Position numbers and translations under genes: made by a program | The notes under the pieces: model-generated | What the model saw: only the letters and a program-made list of their open reading frames with translations | Database searches by the model: none | What the model was told of the DNA's origin: nothing | Source: Nitrobacter vulgaris | Lineage (GTDB): Bacteria; Pseudomonadota; Alphaproteobacteria; Rhizobiales; Xanthobacteraceae | Direction of reading: 5' to 3' | NCBI RefSeq assembly: GCF_002028545.1 | Contig: NZ_MWPQ01000006.1 | Span: 1-64,000 of the forward strand | Length of the DNA: 64,000 bases | Shown here: piece by piece, positions 52,297 through 60,578 of the stretch | Layout: every line of letters begins with the position of its first letter | Numbering within the stretch: the first letter of the stretch is position 1

Positions 52297-53355
52297 ATGC
52301 CCCTCATGCGCCCGCAGGACATCCTGATGCTTGATGCCGCCGGATTGTATTGCAAACCTGGCGGCTTCCATATCGATCCGGTACGGCCGGTGGATCGCGC
52401 GGTCATCACTCACGGTCATTCCGATCATGCCCGTCCGGGCCACAGGGCGGTGCTGGCGACGCAGGAAACGCTCGACATCATGCGGCTGCGTTACGGCGAT
52501 GATTTCGCGGGCTCTACGCAGGCGATTTCCTATGGGCAAGAGATCAGGCTGGGCGATGTCTCGATCACGTTTCATCCCGCGGGGCACGTGCTGGGCTCGG
52601 CGCAGATCGCGGTCACGCATGGTGGCGTCCGGATCGTCGCCTCCGGCGACTACAAGGATGTGCATGACCCGACCTGCACGCCGTTCGAGGTAGTTCAGTG
52701 TGATGTCTTTATCACCGAGGCCACGTTCGGGCTGCCGGTGTTTCGTCATGGCGATCCTGCTTCGGAAGTAGGCAAGCTGCTGGCTTCGGTCGCGCTGTTT
52801 CCGGAGCGTGCGCATCTGGTTGGCGCCTATTCACTTGGCAAGGCGCAGCGCGTGATCGCGCTGGTCCGCGATGCTGGTTACGGCGCACCGATCTATCTGC
52901 ACGGCGCGATGAACAAAGTTACGCACTACTATCAAAGTCGCGGCATCGGGCTTGGTGATCTGAGGCCGGTCAAGGGGATGAAGAAAGCCGATCTTGCCGG
53001 CACTATCACGCTGGCGCCGCCCTCGGCTACGGCCGATCTCTGGACCCGGCGATTTCCAGATCCGGTGACGGCGTTTGCGTCAGGCTGGATGCGAGTTCGT
53101 GCGCGGGCGCGGCAACGTGGTGCCGAATTGCCGCTGGTCATTTCGGATCATGCCGACTGGACGGGATTGACCCGCACCATCGCCGCGACAGGTGCGGGTG
53201 AGATCTGGGTGACGCATGGCCAGGAAGATGCGCTCGTGCATTGGTGCACGACGCAGGGACTCGTTGCGCGTCCGCTCGCGCTGGTCGGCTATGGTGACGA
53301 GGACCTCGAGGAGGAGGTGGTGGTGAGCTTCTCCGGCGGAGAATACGGCTTATGA
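52297..53355 (+). CDS. ligase-associated DNA exonuclease (metallo-beta-lactamase fold)
   Basis: The 352 residues are an MBL/beta-CASP nuclease of the SNM1/Exo type: ITHGHSDHARPG (metal motif 2, about 41-52), FHPAGHVLGSAQI, VASGDYKDVHDPTCTPFEV, CDVFITEATFGLPVF and the C-terminal ISDHADWTGL. The family is defined by its coupling to an ATP-dependent ligase, and here its TGA overlaps the ATG of the ligase (ATGA at 53352). It is thought to act in DNA repair. The first ATG (52297) or the one at 52306 may be used. Confidence 0.92.
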   Translation: MPLMRPQDILMLDAAGLYCKPGGFHIDPVRPVDRAVITHGHSDHARPGHRAVLATQETLDIMRLRYGDDFAGSTQAISYGQEIRLGDVSITFHPAGHVLGSAQIAVTHGGVRIVASGDYKDVHDPTCTPFEVVQCDVFITEATFGLPVFRHGDPASEVGKLLASVALFPERAHLVGAYSLGKAQRVIALVRDAGYGAPIYLHGAMNKVTHYYQSRGIGLGDLRPVKGMKKADLAGTITLAPPSATADLWTRRFPDPVTAFASGWMRVRARARQRGAELPLVISDHADWTGLTRTIAATGAGEIWVTHGQEDALVHWCTTQGLVARPLALVGYGDEDLEEEVVVSFSGGEYGL

Positions 53356-55142
53356 ATCGCTTCGCCGAACTTCTCGACCGCCTCGCCTACGAGCCCGGCC
53401 GCAACAACAAGCTGCGGCTGATCACCGCGTATTTTCGCGAAACGTCGGACCCTGATCGCGGCTACGCGCTGGCCGCACTCACCGGCGCATTGTCGTTCAA
53501 GCACGCCAAGGCGGGTCTGGTCCGCGACCTGATTGCCGCGCGCGCCGATCCGGTGCTGTTCGCGCTGTCCTATGATTACGTCGGTGATCTTTCCGAGACC
53601 GTGGCGCTCATGTGGCCACAACAACAAGCTCTCGATGCTCAGTCCGCTCTCTCTTCTGCTGGCGGGAGATGGAACGAGCCGGCGAGTGGCGAAGGTCACA
53701 TTCGTAAATCACCTTCCCCGACACTCACCGAGGTCGTCACCACGCTGCGCACGCTCGGCAAGGCCGAACTGCCAGCGCAACTTGCACGCTGGCTCGACGA
53801 ACTGGACGAAACCGGGCGCTGGGCGCTCTTGAAACTTGTCACCGGCGCCATGCGTATCGGTATCTCCGCCAGGCTCGCCAAGACCGCAGCGGCTGCGCTT
53901 GGCAGCAAAGACGTTCACGATGTCGAATTGATCTGGCCCGGTCTCGCGCCGCCTTACCTCGATCTATTCGCATGGCTCGAGGGTTGCGGCGACAAACCGG
54001 TCAATCGCGACCCCGCGCCGTTTCGACCGGTAATGCTGGCGCACGCGATCGAGGATGCCGATTTTGTGCGTCTGGATGCGGCCGATTTCATTGCCGAGTG
54101 GAAATGGGACGGCATCCGGGTGCAGGCGGTGAGCGGTTGCGACGAGCATGGCAATGTCGCGGCGCGGCTCTATTCGCGCACGGGCGAGGACATCACCCAC
54201 AGTTTTCCCGATTTGCTGCCGTCGCTGCGGCTGGTGGATTCTTCTGGAGTGACGCTTGACGATTCCCGAGAACCGCTTCGCACTTTTCGGCATCAAGCGT
54301 TCGCCATCGACGGCGAGTTACTGGTGGTGCGCGATGGACGGGTGCAATCGTTCAACGTTCTGCAACAGAGGCTGAACCGCAAAGCGGTGACGCCCAGGCT
54401 GATGAAGGAATTTCCGGTCCATCTGCGAGCTTACGACCTGCTCGACGACGGCGACAACGATCTGCGTGAGTTGCCGTTCGAAGATCGGCGGCGGCGGCTT
54501 GTTGATTTCATCGCTGCCCTCGGCGACCCGCGCATCGACCTGTCGCCGCGGGTCCCCTTTACGATCTGGGGCGAATTGGCGGCAGCCCGCGCCGACCCCG
54601 CCGGCGCCGGCGCGGATGCCGACGCCATCGAAGGTATCATGCTGAAACGTCGTGACGCGCCATATCTGCCGGGGCGTCCCAAGGGCCTTTGGTGGAAGTG
54701 GAAGCGCGATCCGCATATCATCGATGCCGTCCTGATGTATGCGCAGCGCGGCCACGGCAAGCGATCGTCCTATTACTCCGATTACACCTTTGGGGTCTGG
54801 ACCGAGGGGGAGGAGGGCGAGCAGCTGGTACCCGTCGGCAAGGCCTATTTCGGCTTCACCGATGAGGAATTGCTTCAGATCGACCGTTTCGTCCGCCGCA
54901 ACACCACCGAGAGTTTCGGCCCGGTGCGCCATGTCTTGCATGAGCCCGATCAGGGACTGGTGCTGGAAATCGCCTTTGAGGGCTTGCAGCGTTCGGCCCG
55001 GCACAAATCAGGAGTGGCGATGCGCTTTCCGCGGATTAACCGACTGCGCTGGGACAAGCCGCCGCGCGAGGCGGATCGGTTGGAGACGCTGGAGCGGATG
55101 CTGGTTTCCGAGGCCGCCGCATCAACCGGCGCTAGAGCATGA
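53352..55142 (+). CDS. ATP-dependent DNA ligase with in-frame repeat insertions
   Basis: The 596 residues include the N-terminal DNA-binding domain (about 1-220: MNRFAELLDRLAYEPGRNNKLRL, LLKLVTGAMRIGISARLAKTA), the adenylation domain with the active Lys in EWKWDGIRVQ (Lys 251), YSRTGEDITHSFPD, AIDGELLV, and EGIMLKRRDAPYLPGRPKGLWWKWKRDPHIIDAVLMYAQRG, then the OB fold (about 480-570). Relatives are about 530-550 residues. Extra length comes from two segments: about 92-118 (Ser/Gly-rich) and about 303-317 (DSREPLRTFRHQ), the latter encoded by a REP-like repeat. The stop TGA itself lies in another REP unit. Partner of the upstream exonuclease; the Lhr helicase and PdeM genes that often follow are not here. 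Confidence 0.94.
   Translation: MNRFAELLDRLAYEPGRNNKLRLITAYFRETSDPDRGYALAALTGALSFKHAKAGLVRDLIAARADPVLFALSYDYVGDLSETVALMWPQQQALDAQSALSSAGGRWNEPASGEGHIRKSPSPTLTEVVTTLRTLGKAELPAQLARWLDELDETGRWALLKLVTGAMRIGISARLAKTAAAALGSKDVHDVELIWPGLAPPYLDLFAWLEGCGDKPVNRDPAPFRPVMLAHAIEDADFVRLDAADFIAEWKWDGIRVQAVSGCDEHGNVAARLYSRTGEDITHSFPDLLPSLRLVDSSGVTLDDSREPLRTFRHQAFAIDGELLVVRDGRVQSFNVLQQRLNRKAVTPRLMKEFPVHLRAYDLLDDGDNDLRELPFEDRRRRLVDFIAALGDPRIDLSPRVPFTIWGELAAARADPAGAGADADAIEGIMLKRRDAPYLPGRPKGLWWKWKRDPHIIDAVLMYAQRGHGKRSSYYSDYTFGVWTEGEEGEQLVPVGKAYFGFTDEELLQIDRFVRRNTTESFGPVRHVLHEPDQGLVLEIAFEGLQRSARHKSGVAMRFPRINRLRWDKPPREADRLETLERMLVSEAAASTGARA
54258..54303. repeat. REP-like repeat inside the ligase reading frame
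   Basis: ATTCCCGAGAACCGCTTCGC followed by ACTTTTCGGCATCAAGCGTT matches the intergenic repeat at 26476-26512 at about 31 of 40 bases, and it falls at the boundary between conserved ligase blocks FPDLLPSLRL and AIDGELLV. Confidence 0.65.
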
Positions 55143-55185
55143 TCCCGAAAAGTGGAAAACCGGTTTTCGGATAAGATCATGCTCG
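55135..55185. repeat. REP-like palindrome supplying the ligase stop codon
   Basis: GAGCATGATC at the left and GATCATGCTC at the right bracket CCGAAAAGTGG and CCGGTTTTCGG. The TGA in GAGCATGATC (55140-55142) is the stop codon of the ligase. Confidence 0.8.
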
Positions 55186-55199
55186 ATCAAAAAGTTAAG

Positions 55200-55238
55200 G
55201 TTAGAGTCTGATTCAACGCCGTTGAACCAGACTCTAAC
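55200..55238. repeat. near-perfect 39 bp palindrome
   Basis: GTTAGAGTCTGATTCAACG (55200-55218) pairs with CGTTGAACCAGACTCTAAC (55220-55238), 18 of 19 pairs with a one-base centre. It lies between the ligase and the DUF6460 gene, next to the REP unit; it could act as a terminator stem without T-run or be a separate repeat family. Confidence 0.75.
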
Positions 55239-55322
55239 GGCCATTGACGGCAAAGCGGTGGTTCCCCATCTGCCTCACACTGATTATGTTGCGCGGGTCC
55301 TTGTCCCCGCGGGAGAGCCTCA

Positions 55323-55628
55323 ATGCCGAACGACGACACCCGGAACTTGCGGGCCAGCCCCGACAGCCTGTCGCGTTTCCTGGGCGGCTCGCCGCTGGCG
55401 GTTGCGTTTCGTCTGATTTTGCTATCGACGCTGGTCGGCGTCATGCTCGCGGCGATCGGCTTCGATCCCTGGAATATCGTGCAAAGCATTCGCCTGCTGG
55501 TTGAACGCGTCTGGGACCTCGGCTTTGATGCGATCAATGGATTGTGGCGCTACTTCCTGCTGGGTGCTGTCATCGTGATTCCGGTCTGGCTGCTGTCGCG
55601 CGTGTTCGGCACGCCGCGCGGGCGTTAG
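55323..55628 (+). CDS. DUF6460 small membrane protein
   Basis: The 101 residues have two membrane segments: AFRLILLSTLVGVMLAAIGF (about 28-47) and YFLLGAVIVIPVWLLSRVF (about 78-96), joined by the conserved DPWNIVQSIRLLVERVWDLGFDAI. This pattern is that of DUF6460, found across rhizobia and of unknown function. GGAGAG precedes the ATG at 55323. A REP unit starts at its stop codon. Confidence 0.85.
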   Translation: MPNDDTRNLRASPDSLSRFLGGSPLAVAFRLILLSTLVGVMLAAIGFDPWNIVQSIRLLVERVWDLGFDAINGLWRYFLLGAVIVIPVWLLSRVFGTPRGR

Positions 55629-55675
55629 AGCATGATCCCAAAAGTTTCCGGCTCAGATCGTCTCGATCAAACGGC
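55626..55675. repeat. REP-like unit at the DUF6460 stop codon
   Basis: TAGAGCATGATCCCAAAAGT then TCCGGCTCAGATCG: a degenerate copy of the unit at 55135-55185. Its first TAG is the stop codon of the DUF6460 gene. Confidence 0.6.
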
Positions 55676-55683
55676 CGGTTAGT

Positions 55684-56778
55684 CTAGGTCGGCCAGTCTT
55701 CCGCCGTAATGTCCGCGGCGTCAGTGCCGATGACGTCCGATAGCGAGTCGCGCCCGGTCCGCAGCAACGTCGAGGTCAGATCGTTCTTGATATCGTCGAT
55801 CAGTCCGAGACCCTTGTAGACCAGGGATGAATAAAGCTGGATCAAGGTGGCGCCGGCGCGAATCTTGGTCAGTGCGGCGCCGCCTGAGTCAATGCCGCCG
55901 ACGCCGACAAGCGGAAATGCGCCTTCCGCCCGCACATAGGTTTCCGCCACCATTCGGGTCGACAGCCGGAACAGCGGCCGCCCCGACAACCCGCCCTGTT
56001 CTTTCGCGCGCGATTGATCGCGCAGGGTCGAGGGCCGCGCCAAGGTGGTGTTGCCGACGATCATACCGTCGGCACGGCGTGAGCGTGCGATGTGAACGAC
56101 GTCGTCGAGCTCCGCCAGCGTCAGGTCGGGCGCGATCTTGAGCAGCACCGGCGTGTCGCCGGCATTTTGTCGGACACGCTCGCGGGCGTCGATCACCTTC
56201 GCCAGCAACTCGTCGAGCGCCGCCGCCTGTTGCAAGTTGCGCAGGCCGGGGGTGTTGGGCGACGACACGTTCACGGTGAAGTAGCTTGCCACCGGGGCAA
56301 AGATTTCGATCAGCCTGACATAGTCGGCGATGCGGTTGGCCGAGTCCTTGTTGGCGCCGATGTTGACTCCAACGATGCCGCCGGAATGCGCGCGGGCCGC
56401 GAGCCGGCGAAGCACGATGTGGGCGCCGTCGTTGTTGAATCCCATGCGGTTGATGACGCCCTCGTCGCGTTCAAGCCGGAAGACGCGGGGGCGCGGATTA
56501 CCGGGCTGTGCTCTCGGCGTCACCGAACCGATCTCCACGAAGCCGAATCCGAGTTTCAGCAGTGCGTCCGGAACCTCGGCGCTCTTGTCAAAGCCGGCGG
56601 CCAGGCCGATCGGGTTAGGAAAATTCAGGCCGAAGGCGCGAACCGCGAGCTTCGGGTCGTCGGCGCGCTGGCGGATCGGCGGCAGGAGCCGCAATCCCTG
56701 TATCGCCATGCGATGCGCGTCTTCGGGATCGAACCAGCGCAACAGCGGCAGCGAGAAGTTGTCGAAGGCGCGTATCAC
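55684..56778 (-). CDS. pyrD: dihydroorotate dehydrogenase (quinone), class 2
   Basis: PyrD oxidises dihydroorotate to orotate in pyrimidine synthesis and passes electrons to quinone. The 364 residues have the membrane-associating N-terminal helices of class 2 (FDNFSLPLLRWFDPEDAHRMAIQGLRLLP), the FMN site NPIGLAAGFDKSAEVPDALLKLGFGFVEIGSVTP, the catalytic-Ser region VNVSSPNTPGLRNLQ and VGVGGIDSGGAALTKIRAGATLIQLYSSLVYKG. The GTG at 56778 overlaps the TGA of the DUF952 gene (GTGA), so the pair is translationally coupled. Confidence 0.96.
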   Translation of the reverse strand: MIRAFDNFSLPLLRWFDPEDAHRMAIQGLRLLPPIRQRADDPKLAVRAFGLNFPNPIGLAAGFDKSAEVPDALLKLGFGFVEIGSVTPRAQPGNPRPRVFRLERDEGVINRMGFNNDGAHIVLRRLAARAHSGGIVGVNIGANKDSANRIADYVRLIEIFAPVASYFTVNVSSPNTPGLRNLQQAAALDELLAKVIDARERVRQNAGDTPVLLKIAPDLTLAELDDVVHIARSRRADGMIVGNTTLARPSTLRDQSRAKEQGGLSGRPLFRLSTRMVAETYVRAEGAFPLVGVGGIDSGGAALTKIRAGATLIQLYSSLVYKGLGLIDDIKNDLTSTLLRTGRDSLSDVIGTDAADITAEDWPT

Positions 56779-57119
56779 GGCGCGAGCTCCGGAATATCGT
56801 GATATCCGTCCGGTCGCGCGGGCATGTCCAACACTGTTGTGACATGGCGCAGATCGAGCTCGCCATAGAGATGCGGAAACGGTTCGCCGCCGCGCGAGAT
56901 TTCCCAGCGCAGCGCAGCGCCCAGCGCATCGGCATCGATCGCGATCAGGAGCAGATCGGTTTGGCCAATGAAGTGCTTGCGGGCCGTGCCTTCGAGCTGG
57001 GACGCGGTGGAAAAATGGATGAACCCGTCACGGGAATCGTCGGCGCTGCCGCGAAAAACGCCGTGCCGCTCGGCCTCCCGCCAGGCCGAAGCAGGACAGA
57101 TTTTGTAGATCGTGCGCAC
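56775..57119 (-). CDS. DUF952 domain-containing protein
   Basis: The 114 residues match DUF952 along their whole length: IYKICPASAWREAERHGVFRGSADDSRDGFIHFSTASQLEGTARKHF, LLLIAIDADAL, LRWEISRGGEPFPHLYGELDL. DUF952 is related to a group of ADP-ribosyl/glutathione-transferase-like folds, but its activity is unknown. It is coupled to pyrD by a four-base overlap, an order seen in other rhizobia, so a link with pyrimidine metabolism is suggested only by position. Confidence 0.9.
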   Translation of the reverse strand: MRTIYKICPASAWREAERHGVFRGSADDSRDGFIHFSTASQLEGTARKHFIGQTDLLLIAIDADALGAALRWEISRGGEPFPHLYGELDLRHVTTVLDMPARPDGYHDIPELAP

Positions 57120-57347
57120 GCGTGTTCCGAGCCCGTCGTTGCGCTCTCATGATACCGAAAAGCGCATAACCCCGTTACCGCTCGCTTAAATTGTAGCGGA
57201 TCCTGCGTGACCGTATCGGTGGCTCGCTCGCACTTCAAGAGCCGCATTTTATCCTCGGCGCAATTGCAGGCTCGCGCCGGTTGAGGTAATAATTCCTAAT
57301 CTTTGACAGAATTCACCGCCGCGGAAATCAGGACGCGCCACATGGTC

Positions 57348-57974
57348 ATGCTGACACACGCCCAGATATGGACCGCGCTGGATCGTCTTGCTGAGCGCGC
57401 CGGCCTATCGCCGTCTGGCCTTGCGAGAAAGGCAGGGCTCGACCCGACCACCTTCAACAAATCGAAACGCATCACCGGCGACGGGCGCGAGCGGTGGCCT
57501 TCGACCGAGTCGGTGGCCAAAGCGCTTGCCGCGACCGACACCGCCATCGACACCTTCGTGCAGTTCATTGAAGATTCGGCACGCGCCGCGCAGGCCGTGC
57601 CGTTGCTCGGTTTCGCCGAGGCCGGCGCCGGCGGCTATTTCGACGACGGCGGCTTTCCTGTCGGCAAGGGTTGGGACGAGGTGGGTCTGCCTTCCGTCCA
57701 AGACGAACACGCCTATGCGCTGGAGATTTCCGGCGACTCAATGAAGCCCGCTTATCGCGACGGCGATGTCATCGTGGTCTCGCCGGGGACGCCGATCCGG
57801 CGTGGCGATCGCGTGGTGGTGAAGACGAGGGACGGCGAGGTGATGGTGAAAGAACTCAAACGCCGGACCGCGAAGATGATTGAATTGCAATCGCTCAATC
57901 CAAGCCACGCCAACCGCACGCTGCCCGCTTCCGATGTGGAATGGATCGCGCGAATCGTGTGGGCGAGCCAATGA
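57348..57974 (+). CDS. S24-family (LexA-like) repressor/peptidase with N-terminal HTH
   Basis: The 208 residues comprise an HTH-like N-terminus (MLTHAQIWTALDRLAERAGLSPSGLARKAGLDPTTFNKSKR, about 1-70) and a C-terminal S24 domain (about 115-205) with the catalytic Ser in EISGDSMKP (Ser 131) and Lys in DRVVVKTRDG (Lys 159). The linker has the sequence FAEAGAGGYFDDGGFP, where LexA-type proteins have a cleavable Ala-Gly; AGAGG may serve. It resembles phage CI-type/C2 repressors but sits among housekeeping genes and is conserved in relatives. ATG 57348 fits the family; ATG 57342 and TTG 57303 are alternatives. Targets unknown. Confidence 0.88.
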   Translation: MLTHAQIWTALDRLAERAGLSPSGLARKAGLDPTTFNKSKRITGDGRERWPSTESVAKALAATDTAIDTFVQFIEDSARAAQAVPLLGFAEAGAGGYFDDGGFPVGKGWDEVGLPSVQDEHAYALEISGDSMKPAYRDGDVIVVSPGTPIRRGDRVVVKTRDGEVMVKELKRRTAKMIELQSLNPSHANRTLPASDVEWIARIVWASQ

Positions 57975-57983
57975 CCACTTCGT

Positions 57984-58005
57984 CCTCCCCGCAACCACGG
58001 GGAGG
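57984..58005. terminator. hairpin between convergent S24 and acs genes
   Basis: CCTCCCC (57984-57990), 8-base loop, GGGGAGG (57999-58005). The position between converging genes suits a bidirectional terminator, but there is no T-run. Confidence 0.5.
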
Positions 58006-58037
58006 GGGCATGTTGCGGTTGCGGCAGTTTAATCGAC

Positions 58038-59996
58038 CTACGCTGCCGCGCCGTCCTTTTTGTTCTGACGATTCTTGACGAGATCGTCGACCACGGCAGG
58101 ATCGGCGAGCGTCGTGGTGTCGCCGAGGCTGGACGGCTCATCCTCGGCAATCTTGCGCAGAATGCGGCGCATGATCTTGCCGGAACGGGTTTTCGGCAGG
58201 CCCGGCGCAAACTGGATCAGGTCGGGCGAAGCGATCGGGCCGATGTCCTTGCGCACCCACGCGACCAGTTCCTTGCGCAGCGTCTCACTCGGCTCGACGC
58301 CCTTCATCAGAGTGACGTAAGCGTAGATGCCCTGGCCCTTGATGTTGTGGGGATAGCCGACCACGGCGGCCTCCGACACACTCTCATGCGCGACCAGCGA
58401 GCTTTCGACTTCCGCTGTGCCCATGCGATGGCCGGAGACGTTAATGACGTCATCGACGCGGCCGGTGATCCAGTAATAGCCGTCGGCGTCGCGGCGGCAG
58501 CCATCGCCGGAGAAGTACTTGCCCTTGTAGGAGGAGAAGTAGGTCTGCTCGAAGCGGGCGTGATCGCCATAGACCGTGCGCACCTGGGCCGGCCAGGATC
58601 TCGCGATGCACAGGTTGCCGCTGCACTCGCCTTCCAGAACTTTGCCGTCGGCATCGACGATCTCGGGGACGATTCCGAAGAACGGCTTGGTCGCGGAGCC
58701 GGGTTTCTGCGCGATTGCGCCCGGCAGGGCCGAGATCATGATGCCGCCGGTTTCGGTTTGCCACCAGGTATCAACCACCGGGCAGCGATTGTCGCCGACC
58801 ACGCGGTGGTACCATTCCCAGGCTTCAGGATTGATCGGCTCTCCGACCGAGCCGAGCAGGCGCAGGCTTGCGCGCGAGGTTTTCTTCACCGGTTCGTCGC
58901 CCGCCTGCATCAAGGCGCGGATCGCGGTCGGGGCGGTGTAGAAGATGTTGACCTTGTGCTTGTCGATCACATTCCAGAACCGGGACGTGTCCGGATAGTT
59001 CGGCACGCCCTCGAACATCATCGTGGTCGCGCCGTTCGCCAGCGGCCCGTAGAGAATGTAGCTATGGCCGGTGACCCAGCCGACGTCGGCTGTGCACCAG
59101 TAGATGTCGCCGTCGTGATAATCGAACACGTACTGGTGCGTCATCGCCACGAAGATCAGATAGCCGGCGGTGGTGTGCAGTACGCCCTTGGGCTGTCCGG
59201 TCGAGCCCGAGGTGTAGAGAATGAACAGCGGGTCTTCCGCGTTCATCGGCTCGCACGGGCATTCACTTTCGACCACGGCGGCAGCTTCATGATACCAGAC
59301 GTCGCGCGTTGGGTTCATGTTGACCTGGCCACCGGTACGCTTGACGACGATCACCCAGTCGACTTCGCCGTTGACCTTCTCGATCGCGGTATCGACGTTG
59401 GCCTTCATCGCGATGGTGCGGCCGCCGCGCAGGCCCTCGTCGGACGTGATGATGACGCGAGATTTGCAATCGCGCAGGCGGCCTGCGATTGAATCGGGCG
59501 AGAAGCCGCCGAACACCACCGAATGGATCGCGCCTATTCGCGCGCAGGCAAGAATCGCGTAGGCTGCTTCCGGAATCATCGGCAGGTAGATGGTGACGCG
59601 GTCGCCCTTCTCGACGTTGCGCAGCCGCAGGATATTGGCCATCTTGCAGACTTCGTCGTGCAGTTCGCGATAGGTAATGTGTCGGGACTGCGAGGGATCG
59701 TCGCCTTCCCAGATGATCGCGGTCTGGTCGCCGCGTTTTTCCAGATGCCGGTCGATGCAGTTGTAGGCGGCGTTGAGCACGCCGTCCTCGAACCATTTGA
59801 TCGAGACCTTGCCGAGTTCGAACGAGGTATTCTCGACCTTGGTGAACGGCTTGATCCAGTCCACGCGCTTAGCCGCCTCGGACCAGAATCCGTTCGGATC
59901 CTTGATCGAGCGTGCGTACATCTCCCGATATTTGGCGTCGTCGATCCAGGCCCGCTTGGCCCAATCCGCGCTTACGTCATAAATCTTGTCGGACAT
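58038..59996 (-). CDS. acs: acetyl-CoA synthetase
   Basis: Acs activates acetate to acetyl-CoA via acetyl-AMP. The 652 residues start [31 protein letters not shown], have the P-loop-like [18 protein letters not shown] (about 265-282), the [20 protein letters not shown] block, the hinge region [29 protein letters not shown], and the C-terminal [15 protein letters not shown] with the Lys that is acetylated to switch the enzyme off. ATG 59996 is the family start; the extended frame to 60110 is not used. Confidence 0.98.
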   Translation of the reverse strand: MSDKIYDVSADWAKRAWIDDAKYREMYARSIKDPNGFWSEAAKRVDWIKPFTKVENTSFELGKVSIKWFEDGVLNAAYNCIDRHLEKRGDQTAIIWEGDDPSQSRHITYRELHDEVCKMANILRLRNVEKGDRVTIYLPMIPEAAYAILACARIGAIHSVVFGGFSPDSIAGRLRDCKSRVIITSDEGLRGGRTIAMKANVDTAIEKVNGEVDWVIVVKRTGGQVNMNPTRDVWYHEAAAVVESECPCEPMNAEDPLFILYTSGSTGQPKGVLHTTAGYLIFVAMTHQYVFDYHDGDIYWCTADVGWVTGHSYILYGPLANGATTMMFEGVPNYPDTSRFWNVIDKHKVNIFYTAPTAIRALMQAGDEPVKKTSRASLRLLGSVGEPINPEAWEWYHRVVGDNRCPVVDTWWQTETGGIMISALPGAIAQKPGSATKPFFGIVPEIVDADGKVLEGECSGNLCIARSWPAQVRTVYGDHARFEQTYFSSYKGKYFSGDGCRRDADGYYWITGRVDDVINVSGHRMGTAEVESSLVAHESVSEAAVVGYPHNIKGQGIYAYVTLMKGVEPSETLRKELVAWVRKDIGPIASPDLIQFAPGLPKTRSGKIMRRILRKIAEDEPSSLGDTTTLADPAVVDDLVKNRQNKKDGAAA

Positions 59997-60162
59997 GTTT
60001 TTGCTCCACCGCAGGACCCTGGCCCGGAACCAGGCAGGTCCATCTTCACCGTTGCGACGATTATGCGTCGCGGCTTGGTACGGCGACAAGCCGTCAGGTT
60101 GAATTCTCATTCAACTGTGTTGAGTCCAGAATCCAGCCTGGAGCACCTGGCGTCACCCGCCT

Positions 60163-60576
60163 TTATAGCCCGCCCAACTTGCAGACCAGTTTCCATTCCG
60201 CCGGCGTGACCGGCTGCACCGAAAGGCGGGAGTATTTGACCAGCGCCATGTCGGCCAGGCGCTTGTCGGCCTTGACGGCGGCGATCGTCACCGGCGTGTT
60301 CAGCGGCTTGTCCGCCTTGATGTCGACGCAGACGAACTTGCCGGTCTTGTCGGTGGGGTCAGGATAGGCCTCGCGGATGATTTCGGCGATGCCGACAATC
60401 TCCTTACCTTCATTGGAATGATAGAAGAACGCCATGTCACCTTTTTTCATGGCGACAAGGTTCTGCCGCGCCGTGAAGTTGCGCACCCCGGTCCAGGCTT
60501 CGCCCTTGGCGCCCTTCGCCACCTGCTGCTCCCACGACCAAGCCGAAGGCTCTGATTTCACCAGCCAGTACGCCAT
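60163..60576 (-). CDS. EVE domain-containing protein
   Basis: The 137 residues are one EVE (PUA-like) domain: MAYWLVKSEPSAWSWEQ, WTGVRNFTARQNLVAMKKGDMAFFYHSNEGKEIVGIAEI, GKFVCVDIKADKPLNTPVTI, YSRLSVQPVTPAEWKLVC. EVE domains bind modified bases in DNA or RNA; stand-alone ones of this type (thymocyte nuclear protein-like) are widespread in proteobacteria. The ATG at 60576 lies two bases after the gpsA stop, so it is the last gene of tsaD-gpsA-EVE. Confidence 0.93.
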   Translation of the reverse strand: MAYWLVKSEPSAWSWEQQVAKGAKGEAWTGVRNFTARQNLVAMKKGDMAFFYHSNEGKEIVGIAEIIREAYPDPTDKTGKFVCVDIKADKPLNTPVTIAAVKADKRLADMALVKYSRLSVQPVTPAEWKLVCKLGGL

Positions 60577-60578
60577 CG

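Noticed and set aside
58347-59492. 381-codon plus-strand frame opposite acs
   Set aside because: Antisense shadow of acs; no Shine-Dalgarno sequence or recognisable domain.
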